Shown here: positions 1 through 7,427 of the stretch, one piece after another
Position numbering within the stretch: position 1 is the first letter of the stretch
How the letters are laid out: each line of letters opens with the position of its first letter
NCBI GenBank assembly: GCA_030146875.1
Contig: JASLAX010000036.1
Coordinates: 1 to 18,501 of the forward strand
Origin: Longimicrobiaceae bacterium
GTDB taxonomy: Bacteria; Gemmatimonadota; Gemmatimonadetes; Longimicrobiales; Longimicrobiaceae
DNA length: 18,501 bases
Direction of reading: 5' to 3'
The notes under the pieces: generated by a model
What the model was told of the DNA's origin: nothing
Database searches by the model: none
What the model saw: only the letters and a program-made list of their open reading frames with translations
Position numbers and translations under genes: made by a program

Positions 1-1
1 C

Positions 2-2374
2 CAGTGGTGCATGTTCCTGCGCAACCACGACGAGCTCACCCTGGAGATGGTGACCGACGAGGAGCGCGACTACATGTACCGCGAGTACGCGGCCGACCCG
101 CGGATGCGCATCAACCTGGGGATCCGCCGCCGGCTGGCGCCGCTGATGGAGAACGACCGGCGCAAGATCGAGCTGCTGAACTCCATCCTGTTCACCATGC
201 CCGGCTCGCCCATCATCTACTACGGCGACGAGATCGGGATGGGCGACAACGTGTGGCTGGGCGACCGCGACGGGGTGCGCACCCCCATGCAGTGGTCCCC
301 CGACCGCAACGCCGGCTTCTCGCGCGCCGAGCCCGAGCGCCTGTACCTGCCCGCCATCTCCGACGCGGTCTACGGCTACCAGTCGGTGAACGTGGAGGCC
401 CAGGAGCGCTCGCCGTACTCGCTGCTGAACTGGACCAAGCGCCTGATCCGCGTGCGCAAGCAGCACCGGGCGTTCGGCCGCGGGACCATCACCTTCCTGC
501 AGCCCGAGAACCCGCACGTCCTGGCCTACCTGCGCGAGTACCAGGGCGACGTGATCCTGGTGGTGAACAACCTCTCCTCGTCGGCCCAGGCGGTGCGGCT
601 CGACCTCTCGGCCTACGCGGGCTACACCCCGGTGGAGCTGCTGGGCGAGACGGCGTTCCCCGTGGTGGATGAGACGCCGTACGCCATCACGCTCAGCCCG
701 TACGGCTTCTTCTGGTTCGCGCTGCGCCAGGTGCGCGCGCTGGGCGAGGAGGAGTTCTGGCAGTACCCCGAGGAGTGGGCGGCGCAGGAGGCGCTGCTCC
801 TGGCCGACCCGCAGGCGGTGGCCGAGGCGTTCGGCGCCCTGCCGCGCGAGTGGCTGCTGCGCCAGCGCTGGTTCCGCGACAAGGCGCGCGAGGTGAGCGA
901 GATCTGCCTGCACGACCACGGCGTGCTGCAGGCGGACCGGGCGCCCAACGTGGTCCTGGCGCTGCTGGAGGTGCGGTTCGTGGGCGGAGGGAGCGACCTG
1001 TACCTGCTCCCGTCGACCTTCCACCCGGTGGCCGCCCCCGGCGCGGGGCCCGAGCCGCTGGTGACGCACGCCACCCTGCGCGGCGAGGCCCGCATCTACG
1101 AGGCGGTGGGCGAGCGGCGCATCGCGCGCACGCTGCTGGAGACGGTGCTGCACGCGCGCAGCATCGAGGGCCGCACGGGGACGTTCGCCGGCCACAGGAC
1201 GGGCGCGGTGGACCTCTCCGACGTGCCGGCCGGGCCCGTGCGCCAGATCGGCGCCGAGCAGAGCAACACCTCCCTCGTCTTCGACGAGCGGCTGGTGATG
1301 AAGATCTACCGCAAGCTGGAGGCGGGGATCAACCCGGACCTGGAGGTCACGCGCTTCTTGGTGGAGAAGGCGGGCTTCCGCTCGGTGCCCGCGCTGGCGG
1401 GGTGGCTCGACTACTCGCCGTCGCAGGGCGAGCCGATGGCGGTGGCGGGCGTCTTCGAGTTCGTCGCCAACGGCGGCGACGCCTGGAGCGTGGCGCTCAA
1501 GGCGCTGGACCGCTACCTCTCCGCCGCCTCGCGCAGCGCGGCGGACCCCGACACCATCGCGGGGCGCGAGGCCGTGCGGCGCATGGCCGGCGAGTTCTTC
1601 CCCGCCATCACGCGGCTGGGGGAGACCACGGGGCGCATGCACCTGGCCCTGGCCTCGGTGGAGGACGACCCGGGCTTCTCGCCGGAGCCGGTGACCGACG
1701 ACGACGTGCAGCGCGCGGTGGAGTCGTTCCGCAAGCAGGTGGACACCGTGCTCTCGGAGCTGGGGCGCCAGCTCGAGGCCATTCCCGGTGCCTTCTCCAG
1801 CGCCGTTCAGGGCAGCCTGGCCGAGGTGGTGCGCGCCGCCCCCGACCTGCGCCACCGCGGCGAGGACCTGCGCGCGCTGAGCGGGCAGACGGTGAAGGTG
1901 CGCATCCACGGCGACTACCACCTGGGGCAGGTGCTGCGCGGAGAGCGGCCGGCGCCGGAGGGGAGCGAGTGGTACGTGCTGGACTTCGAGGGCGAGCCCG
2001 CCAAGCCGCTGGCCGACCGGCGCGCCAAGCGCTCGGTGCTGCGCGACGTGGCCGGGATGCTGCGCTCGTTCAACTACGCGGTCCGCATGGCGGTGCACGG
2101 CTTCCAGACCGACGACCTGCGCGTGCGCATGTCGCTGGACCGCTGGGCGCACGCCTGGGAGCGCGAGGCCCGCACGCTGTTCCTGGCCGCGTACACGCGC
2201 ACGGTGGAGGGCTCGCCCGTCGTCCCCTCCGACCCGGAGGTGCTGCGGCGCGCGCTGGCCGTGTTCGAGCTGGAGAAGGCCGTGTACGAGATGGGGTACG
2301 AGATGAACAACCGGCCGGACTGGCTCTGGGTGCCGGTGGAGGGGATCCGCGCCATCCTGGGGGGGGACGCGTGA
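2..2374 (+). CDS. treS-mak: Trehalose synthase-maltokinase fusion (5' truncated)
   Basis: Bifunctional enzyme: the TreS part (GH13) isomerises maltose and trehalose, and the C-terminal maltokinase part phosphorylates maltose to maltose-1-phosphate with ATP. The frame is open to the left edge, so about 300 or more N-terminal residues, including the GH13 nucleophile, lie outside; 790 residues are visible. The window opens on GH13 region IV (NHDE at 23-34), followed by the TreS signature RDGVRTPMQWS and the C-terminal beta domain. From about nt 760 the maltokinase fold begins with a conserved WLLRQRWFRDKAREV stretch. Kinase residues are visible: HGDYHLGQ at 1907-1930 (catalytic loop) and DFEGEP starting at 1982 (metal-binding loop). 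The stop overlaps the next GTG (GTGA), so the downstream gene is probably translationally coupled. TreS-Mak fusions are common in bacteria; identification is firm, direction of flux is inferred. Confidence 0.95.
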   Translation, partial: QWCMFLRNHDELTLEMVTDEERDYMYREYAADPRMRINLGIRRRLAPLMENDRRKIELLNSILFTMPGSPIIYYGDEIGMGDNVWLGDRDGVRTPMQWSPDRNAGFSRAEPERLYLPAISDAVYGYQSVNVEAQERSPYSLLNWTKRLIRVRKQHRAFGRGTITFLQPENPHVLAYLREYQGDVILVVNNLSSSAQAVRLDLSAYAGYTPVELLGETAFPVVDETPYAITLSPYGFFWFALRQVRALGEEEFWQYPEEWAAQEALLLADPQAVAEAFGALPREWLLRQRWFRDKAREVSEICLHDHGVLQADRAPNVVLALLEVRFVGGGSDLYLLPSTFHPVAAPGAGPEPLVTHATLRGEARIYEAVGERRIARTLLETVLHARSIEGRTGTFAGHRTGAVDLSDVPAGPVRQIGAEQSNTSLVFDERLVMKIYRKLEAGINPDLEVTRFLVEKAGFRSVPALAGWLDYSPSQGEPMAVAGVFEFVANGGDAWSVALKALDRYLSAASRSAADPDTIAGREAVRRMAGEFFPAITRLGETTGRMHLALASVEDDPGFSPEPVTDDDVQRAVESFRKQVDTVLSELGRQLEAIPGAFSSAVQGSLAEVVRAAPDLRHRGEDLRALSGQTVKVRIHGDYHLGQVLRGERPAPEGSEWYVLDFEGEPAKPLADRRAKRSVLRDVAGMLRSFNYAVRMAVHGFQTDDLRVRMSLDRWAHAWEREARTLFLAAYTRTVEGSPVVPSDPEVLRRALAVFELEKAVYEMGYEMNNRPDWLWVPVEGIRAILGGDA

Positions 2375-3672
2375 CGCAGCCGCCGCTGATCTACAACCTG
2401 TTCCAGCGGCTGGTGGGGCCCACGACCCGCTGGGCCGAGCACGCCCGCCGCGCGGCGGAGATGGGGTTCGACTGGCTCTACCTGAACCCCTGGCACTACC
2501 CGGGCTTCTCGGGCTCGCTCTACGCGCCCAAGGACCTGCGGCGGCTGAACCCGCTCTTCCTGCCCCAGGGCGCCGACCCCTGGTCGGTGGAGCCGCTGCG
2601 GAAGGCGCTGGGCGAGATCGAGGCGGCGGGGACGCGGCCGATCATGGACCTGGTCGTCAACCACAGCTCGAAGGACGCTCCTCTCGTGGAGGAGCGGCCG
2701 GGGTGGTTCGTGCGCGACGCGCAGGGCCGCGTGGCCAGCCCCTCCGTCACCGACCCGGACGACCCGTCCAAGGTCACCGTCTGGGGCGACCTGGCGGAGG
2801 TGGACAACGAGGGGGCGCAGGACCGCGGCGAGCTGTGGGCGTACTGGGCCGAGGTGGTGCGCGAGGCCATCGACCTGGGCTTCCGCGGCTTCCGCTGCGA
2901 CGCCGCCTACAAGGTGCCCTGCGCGCTCTGGCGGCACCTGATCGGCGAGGCGAAGCGGCAGGACCCGGGGTGCACCTTCTTCGCGGAGACGCTGGGCGGG
3001 TCCACCGAGGCGGTGGCGTCGCTGGCGGACGCGGGGTTCGACTACTTCTTCAACTCCAGCAAGTGGTGGAGCTTCAGCGAGCCGTGGGCGCTGGAGCAGC
3101 ACGAGCGGTTCCGCGCCATCGCGCCCTCCATCTCCTTCCCCGAGTCGCACGACACCGAGCGGCTGGCGGCGGAGACGAACGGCGACGAGGCGGTGCAGCG
3201 GCAGCGGTACGCCTTCGCGGCCGCCTTCTCCGCCGGGCTGATGATGACGGTGGGCTACGAGTTCGGCTTCCGGAAGCGGATGAACGTCGTCGACACCCTC
3301 CCCTCCGACTGGGAGCGCCGCGCCTTCGACCTGCGGTCCTTCGTCACCCGCGTCAACGCGCTCAAGCGCCGCCACCCGCTGCTGCGCGGCGAGGGCGTGC
3401 TCCGCGCCCCGCGTGGGACGATGCACGACACGCTGGTACTGGAGCGCGCCGCCGGCGAGCGCGACGAGGATCCGCGCGGGTGGATCCTGGTGAACAAGGT
3501 GTGGGGCGAGCCGCGCGAGGTGCGCCTGGACGGCCTGGAGGTCGGCGAGGGCCACCGCCTGTACCGCGTCTGCCGCGACGACGCGCCGGCGGAGGGCGAG
3601 CCGGTGCGCGGCGGCCTCCTTCTCGACCGCGCGGAGGTGGCATACGTGCTCCCGGCGGAGGGCGGCGCGTGA
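2371..3672 (+). CDS. Short GlgE-like GH13 alpha-amylase-family enzyme
   Basis: GH13 (alpha/beta)8-barrel enzyme of 433 residues acting on alpha-glucan or maltosyl substrates. Region I is DLVVNHSS (93-100), region II is FRCD with presumed nucleophile D177, region III is FFAE with presumed acid/base E206, and region IV is SHD (259-261). The catalytic triad is therefore intact. Segments such as GFSGSLYAPKDLRRLNPLF and the residues after the nucleophile (DAAYKVP) recall the maltose-1-phosphate maltosyltransferase GlgE. However, the roughly 200-residue N-terminal domains of GlgE are absent, and the chain starts directly at the first barrel strand. GTG at 2371 is chosen because it overlaps the treS-mak stop and follows a run of eight G residues that can serve as ribosome binding site. 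Its place directly after maltokinase, before malQ, suggests it uses maltose-1-phosphate or maltodextrin, but plain hydrolysis or transglycosylation cannot be excluded. Confidence 0.85.
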   Translation: MTQPPLIYNLFQRLVGPTTRWAEHARRAAEMGFDWLYLNPWHYPGFSGSLYAPKDLRRLNPLFLPQGADPWSVEPLRKALGEIEAAGTRPIMDLVVNHSSKDAPLVEERPGWFVRDAQGRVASPSVTDPDDPSKVTVWGDLAEVDNEGAQDRGELWAYWAEVVREAIDLGFRGFRCDAAYKVPCALWRHLIGEAKRQDPGCTFFAETLGGSTEAVASLADAGFDYFFNSSKWWSFSEPWALEQHERFRAIAPSISFPESHDTERLAAETNGDEAVQRQRYAFAAAFSAGLMMTVGYEFGFRKRMNVVDTLPSDWERRAFDLRSFVTRVNALKRRHPLLRGEGVLRAPRGTMHDTLVLERAAGERDEDPRGWILVNKVWGEPREVRLDGLEVGEGHRLYRVCRDDAPAEGEPVRGGLLLDRAEVAYVLPAEGGA

Positions 3673-5219
3673 GGGAGGAAGGGACGGCGACGGGGGCGCG
3701 GACGGCGGGGATCCTCCTGCACCCCATCTCGCTCCCGGGCGCCGGGATCGGCGACGCCGGGGATGCGGCGCTGCGCTTCGTGGACTGGCTGGCGGACGCC
3801 GGGCTGTCGTGGTGGCAGATCCTGCCGCTGGTCCCCACGGGGGAGGGCGGGTCGCCGTACAACGGTCTCTCCGCGCTGGGCGGCAACCCGCTGCTGGTCT
3901 CCCCCGCCTCGCTGGTGCGCGAGGGGCTACTGGCGGCCGACGAGGTGGACGGCGACGGGCTGCCCGACGACCGGGTGGACTTCCCCGCCGTGGCGCGGTG
4001 GAAGGAGAGCCTGCTGCGGCGCGCGCACGCCTCGTTCCGCACCGGCGCGTCGCCCGAGCTGCGCGAGGCGCTGGAGGAGATGCGCCGGCGGGCGGGGGCC
4101 TGGCTCGACGACCTGACGCTGTTCCTGGCGCTCCGCGAGGCGCACGGCGGCAGGCCGTGGACGCAGTGGGAGAAGGGGGTGCGCGACCGCGACTCCAGCG
4201 CGCTCAAGCGGGCGCGGGCGGAGCACGCGGGGACCATCGAGCGGCACGCCCTGGCGCAGCTCCTGTTCGACCGCGAGTGGCGGCGGCTGCGGGCGCACGC
4301 GCGGGAGCGCGGCGTGCGCCTGATCGGCGACGTGCCCATCTTCGTGGCCCACGACAGCGCCGACGTGTGGGCGCACCGCGACCTGTTCGCGCTGGACGAG
4401 CGCGGGGCGCCCGAGACGGTGGCCGGGGTGCCGCCCGACTACTTCAGCGCGACGGGCCAGCGCTGGGGGAACCCGCTCTACCGCTGGGACGTGCTGGCGG
4501 AGCGCGGCTACGGGTGGTGGCGCGAGCGCTTCCGGCGGGCGCTGGAGATGGTGGACGTGGTGCGCATCGACCACTTCCGCGGCTTCGAGTCGTACTGGGA
4601 GATCCAGGCGAGCGAGGAGACGGCGATCCACGGCGAGTGGCGCCCCGGCCCCGGCGTGCCGCTCTTCGCCGCCCTGCGCGAGGAGCTGGGGGGGCTGCCG
4701 CTGATCGCCGAGGACCTGGGGATCATCACCCCCCAGGTGGAGGCGCTGCGGGACGAGCTGGGGCTGCCGGGAATGCGCGTGCTGCAGTTCGCGTTCGGCG
4801 ACGACGAGCAGAACCCGCACCTGCCGGAGAACTACCCGCGCAACGCCGTGGCGTACACCGGCACGCACGACAACGACACCGCGCTGGGGTGGTGGAAGGG
4901 CTCCGCGACGGCCGAGGAGCAGGCCGGGCTGCGGCGGCTGACGGGGGGCGGGACGGGGGAGGTGGGGTGGGACATGATCGAGGTGGTCTTTCGCTCCGGC
5001 GCCGACCTCGCCATCGTACCCCTGCAGGACGTCCTCGGCCTGGGGAGCGAGGCGCGCATGAACACCCCGGGAACGATGGAGGGGAACTGGGCCTGGCGCT
5101 TCCGCGAGGGCGCGCTGACCCCGGCCCTGGCCGCGCGGCTCCGCGAGCTCGCCCGCGAGAGCGGCCGCCTCTCCCCGTTCCCCCTCGGCAATCCCTCCGG
5201 CTCGGAAGCAGACGCATGA
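3669..5219 (+). CDS. malQ: 4-alpha-glucanotransferase (amylomaltase, GH77)
   Basis: Cytoplasmic amylomaltase that transfers maltodextrin segments between alpha-1,4-glucans, releasing glucose and making longer chains. The 516-residue length matches the compact Thermus/plant DPE1 type rather than the longer E. coli MalQ. The N-terminus shows the family opening GILLHPISLPGAGIGD, followed by WWQILPLVPTG and SPYNGLSALGGNP. Catalytic residues are visible: nucleophile D301 in RIDHFRGFESYWEI, acid/base E348 in LIAEDLG, and D401 in TGTHDNDT. The GTG start at 3669 overlaps the preceding stop (GTGA) and has GGAGGG six bases upstream (3657-3662). The stop overlaps the next ATG. Together with TreS-Mak and the GH13 enzyme it gives a small maltose/trehalose/alpha-glucan interconversion module. 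Confidence 0.96.
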   Translation: MREEGTATGARTAGILLHPISLPGAGIGDAGDAALRFVDWLADAGLSWWQILPLVPTGEGGSPYNGLSALGGNPLLVSPASLVREGLLAADEVDGDGLPDDRVDFPAVARWKESLLRRAHASFRTGASPELREALEEMRRRAGAWLDDLTLFLALREAHGGRPWTQWEKGVRDRDSSALKRARAEHAGTIERHALAQLLFDREWRRLRAHARERGVRLIGDVPIFVAHDSADVWAHRDLFALDERGAPETVAGVPPDYFSATGQRWGNPLYRWDVLAERGYGWWRERFRRALEMVDVVRIDHFRGFESYWEIQASEETAIHGEWRPGPGVPLFAALREELGGLPLIAEDLGIITPQVEALRDELGLPGMRVLQFAFGDDEQNPHLPENYPRNAVAYTGTHDNDTALGWWKGSATAEEQAGLRRLTGGGTGEVGWDMIEVVFRSGADLAIVPLQDVLGLGSEARMNTPGTMEGNWAWRFREGALTPALAARLRELARESGRLSPFPLGNPSGSEADA

Positions 5220-5944
5220 AAGATCGGGTCGTCCTCATCACCGGCGGGGCGGGGAACCTGGGGCGCGCCGTCACCCGCGCCTTCCTGGACGCGGGCGCCC
5301 GCGTCGCCGTCCCCCTGCACAAGACCGACCGCAAGGACGCGCTGGACTCCGCGATCGGCGAGCACGGCGGGCGCATGACCACCTTCGCGCTGGACCTGAC
5401 CACCGAGCGCGGCGCCGACGCGGCCGTGCGGCAGACGGTGGAGTGGGCAGGGCGGCTGGACGCGGTGGCGCACCTGGTGGGCGGCTACTACGGCGGCGCC
5501 TTCGAGGAGACGCCGGTGGAGGCGTGGGACCGCATGATGGACCTGAACGCCAGGTCCGCGTACCTGATCGCCCGCGCCGCCGTGCCCGCCCTGCTGGAGT
5601 CCGGCGACGGCGCCCTCGTCTTCGTGGGGTCGCGCGCGGCGAAGGAGGGGCGCTCCGGGCACGCGGTCTACGCCGCCTCCAAGGGCGCCCTGCTCACCCT
5701 GGTGGAGGCGGTGGCGGAGGAGTACGAGGGCCGGATCCGCGTGACCGCGGTGCTCCCCGAGACCATCGACACCGACGCGAACCGCGCGGCCATGCCCCAG
5801 GCCGACCACACGCGCTGGACGCCGCCGGAAGAGATCGCGCGGGTGATCGTGGCCCTGTGCGCCCCGGGCGCGCGGGTGGAGACGGGGGCGGAGCTGGAGA
5901 TCTACGGACCCGGGCCGCACCTGGAGCGGCTGGGGCTGGCGTGA
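5216..5944 (+). CDS. SDR-family oxidoreductase
   Basis: Classical short-chain dehydrogenase/reductase of 242 residues, NAD(P)-dependent and cytoplasmic; the substrate is unknown. The Rossmann cofactor motif TGGAGNLG is at 9-16, the structural N is at 111, and the catalytic S139, Y152 and K156 are all present in GSRAAKEG and YAASK. Instead of the usual NNAG motif after strand 4 it has HLVGGYYGG, a variation seen in some SDR groups. The ATG overlaps the malQ stop (ATGA), so it belongs to the same transcript and is probably translationally coupled. Nothing in the sequence links it specifically to glucan metabolism; a sugar or aldehyde substrate would be a guess. Its stop lies 26 bp before a lipoprotein gene that has its own strong ribosome binding site. 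Confidence 0.9.
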   Translation: MKDRVVLITGGAGNLGRAVTRAFLDAGARVAVPLHKTDRKDALDSAIGEHGGRMTTFALDLTTERGADAAVRQTVEWAGRLDAVAHLVGGYYGGAFEETPVEAWDRMMDLNARSAYLIARAAVPALLESGDGALVFVGSRAAKEGRSGHAVYAASKGALLTLVEAVAEEYEGRIRVTAVLPETIDTDANRAAMPQADHTRWTPPEEIARVIVALCAPGARVETGAELEIYGPGPHLERLGLA

Positions 5945-5970
5945 CGGACCACCCACGAGGGAGGCACCAG

Positions 5971-6525
5971 ATGCGAGACGCGATGCGATGGGCGGGCGCG
6001 GCCGGGCTGGCCGCGCTGCTGGCGGCGTGCGGCGGCGACGCGGGCGAGGGCGCGGCCGCCGGCGACTCCGCGGCCACGAAGCAGGGCGACACCGTGACGG
6101 CGCAGGCCACCCCGGCCACCCAGCCGGTGGGCACCGCGCCGGGAGACAGCGCGAACACCGCCGTGGCGGGGATGGCGGGCACCTCCGTCACCCTGAACCC
6201 GGTGGAGGGCTCCGGCCTGACCGGCGACGCGATGGCCATGGACCACGGCGGCAGCACGATGGTCACCGTGACCCTCCGCGGCGCCACCGCCGGCGCCAGG
6301 CACGCGGCGCACGTCCACACCGGGCGCTGCGCCACGGGCGGCCCCGTGGCCGCGCCGCTGGACCCCGTGAACGTGGCGGACAACGGCAGCGCGTCCCAGA
6401 ACAGCACCGTGTCGCTCACCATGGCGCAGCTCCTGGACGGCCGGCACTTCGTGCAGGTGCACGAGGCCAACGGAGACCCCGGCAAGCCCGCCGCCTGCGG
6501 CGACCTTCCGAGCGGCGCCGGCTGA
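5971..6525 (+). CDS. SOD/CHRD-like putative lipoprotein
   Basis: Exported lipoprotein of 184 residues, function unproven. The first 20 residues form a lipoprotein signal peptide ending in the lipobox LAAC (Cys20 as lipidation site), followed by a low-complexity Ala/Gly/Thr linker to about residue 68. The globular part resembles the beta-sandwich of Cu/Zn superoxide dismutase or CHRD proteins: HAAHVHTGRC (111-120, with H114 and H116 like the HxH copper ligands), HFVQVHE (159-165) and a terminal ACGDLP with C176, which could pair with C120. The zinc loop and the arginine-bearing GNAGxR motif of true SODs are not visible, so catalytic activity is doubtful. GAGGGAGG at 5957-5964 is a strong ribosome binding site for this ATG. 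The gene lies 26 bp after the SDR and is followed by a hairpin terminator, so it is probably the last gene of the glucan operon. Confidence 0.8.
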   Translation: MRDAMRWAGAAGLAALLAACGGDAGEGAAAGDSAATKQGDTVTAQATPATQPVGTAPGDSANTAVAGMAGTSVTLNPVEGSGLTGDAMAMDHGGSTMVTVTLRGATAGARHAAHVHTGRCATGGPVAAPLDPVNVADNGSASQNSTVSLTMAQLLDGRHFVQVHEANGDPGKPAACGDLPSGAG

Positions 6526-6552
6526 CCGCGCCCCGCATCCGCGCGACCCCAC

Positions 6553-6581
6553 GAGAGACCCGGCCGCGCGCCGGGTCTCTC
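6553..6581 (+). terminator. Hairpin terminator after the lipoprotein gene
   Basis: Perfect 12-bp inverted repeat: GAGAGACCCGGC (6553-6564) pairs with GCCGGGTCTCTC (6570-6581) around the loop CGCGC. There is no T-run after it, so it may be a weak or factor-assisted terminator. It lies 28 bp past the lipoprotein stop and before the DinB gene, fitting the end of the upstream operon. Confidence 0.6.
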
Positions 6582-6607
6582 CGCGTCCCACCCACGCACC
6601 GGTTCCC

Positions 6608-7114
6608 ATGTCCTTCGCCGCGACGATCCTTCCCGAGCTGGACCACGAGATGGCCACCACCCGCTCGCTCCTGGAGCGCGTCCCCGACGACAAGGCGGAC
6701 TGGACGCCGCACCCCAGGTCCACGCCCATCGGCCGGCTGGCCATGCACCTGGCCAACCTCTCCGGCCTGGGCGTGCGTATCCTGGAGCTCACCGAGGTGG
6801 ACATGAACCCGCCGGGCGGCCCGCCCATGAAGGCGCCCGAGTTCACCTCCACGGCCGACGTGCTGGCCCTGTTCGACGAGAACGTGGCGAAGGCCCGCGC
6901 CGCCATCGCCGCCGCGTCCGACGACGCGCTGCAGGAGCCGTGGTCGCTCCGGAACGCCGGCCACACCATCTTCACGCTCCCCCGCGCGGCGGTGATCCGC
7001 ACCATGGTGCTGAACCACGTGATCCACCACCGCGGACAGCTCAGCGTGTACCTGCGCCTGCTCGACGTGCCGCTCCCGTCCATCTACGGCCCGACCGCCG
7101 ACACGCCGATGTGA
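6608..7114 (+). CDS. DinB-family (DinB/YfiT four-helix) protein
   Basis: Protein of 168 residues with the DinB/YfiT metal-binding four-helix bundle; members include thiol-dependent transferases and many uncharacterised stress proteins. The usual three-histidine metal site is visible as H47 (in GRLAMHLANL) and H137 and H141 (in NHVIHHRGQLSVYLR, the family's most conserved motif). The N-terminal LDHEMATTRSLLERVPDDKADWTPHPRSTPIGRLA is also characteristic. No Shine-Dalgarno precedes ATG 6608, but this start gives the normal family N-terminus. It is preceded by a terminator hairpin, so it should have its own promoter, though none was recognised in the 82 bp upstream. Substrate and thiol partner are unknown. 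Confidence 0.9.
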   Translation: MSFAATILPELDHEMATTRSLLERVPDDKADWTPHPRSTPIGRLAMHLANLSGLGVRILELTEVDMNPPGGPPMKAPEFTSTADVLALFDENVAKARAAIAAASDDALQEPWSLRNAGHTIFTLPRAAVIRTMVLNHVIHHRGQLSVYLRLLDVPLPSIYGPTADTPM

Positions 7115-7140
7115 GGTGGAGCGGGGGCGGGTGGTCGGCG

Positions 7141-7324
7141 GAGATCGGGCTTCGTCCGCGGTCCGGGGGCGTAAAGCCCCCGGCTGAGAGCGGCGACCGT
7201 CCCTGCGGGACGAACCACACACGGCCCACCGATCTCGGTCGCGTCGGACGGCGCGGTGGTCCCACCGGAGCACGACAGCCTGCGAAGGCACGCTTCGTGT
7301 GGTCGTTGCAGCGGTTTCAACCGC
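7141..7324. repeat. Hairpin-dense intergenic element, REP-like or structured RNA
   Basis: Non-coding stretch made almost entirely of inverted repeats. An outer stem GAGATCGG (7141-7148) / CCGATCTC (7229-7236) encloses two perfect hairpins: CCGGGGGC-GTAAA-GCCCCCGG (7163-7183) and CGTCCC-TGC-GGGACG (7198-7212). After it come CGGTG/CACCG (7254-7267), CGAAG-GCACG-CTTCG (7283-7297) nested inside ACGAC/GTCGT (7272-7276 / 7302-7306), and GCGGTT-TC-AACCGC (7311-7324). The minus-strand reading GCGGTTGAAACCGC and the GGGGGC-TTTAC-GCCCCC hairpin recall dispersed palindromic elements of environmental genomes associated with REP/RAYT systems; that resemblance is from memory. No ORF with coding character covers it. 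Confidence 0.5.
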
Positions 7325-7358
7325 CGGTGAGGGGCCGACGACGACGGGCGAAACGACA

Positions 7359-7392
7359 GCGGGGCCCCGGCATCGGCCGGGGCCCCGCTTTT
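7359..7392 (+). terminator. Strong rho-independent terminator
   Basis: A 13-bp perfect stem, GCGGGGCCCCGGC (7359-7371) with GCCGGGGCCCCGC (7376-7388), loop ATCG, followed directly by TTTT (7389-7392) on the plus strand. It would stop plus-strand transcription from the DinB gene or from the hairpin element. It sits 36 bp beyond the stop of the minus-strand E1 gene, where it may also act, although the minus-strand exit is less T-rich. Confidence 0.85.
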
Positions 7393-7427
7393 CGGTCGTG
7401 CATCCGGGCTGACCGGACCTCGACGCG

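Noticed and set aside
775..2370. Plus-strand frame running into the GH13 gene from far upstream, suggesting a larger fusion protein
   Set aside because: The upstream translation is Gly/Ala/Arg-rich nonsense overlapping treS-mak in another frame; recognisable GH13 sequence begins just after GTG 2371.
2074..3555. Minus-strand open frame of 493 residues opposite the GH13 gene
   Set aside because: His/Arg/Pro-rich translation without motifs, antisense to well-supported enzymes; a GC-driven shadow.
7141..7324. CRISPR array or tRNA cluster as explanation of the repeated palindromes
   Set aside because: The inverted repeats differ from one another, there is no regular direct repeat with spacers, and no tRNA-like anticodon or T-arm pattern is visible.
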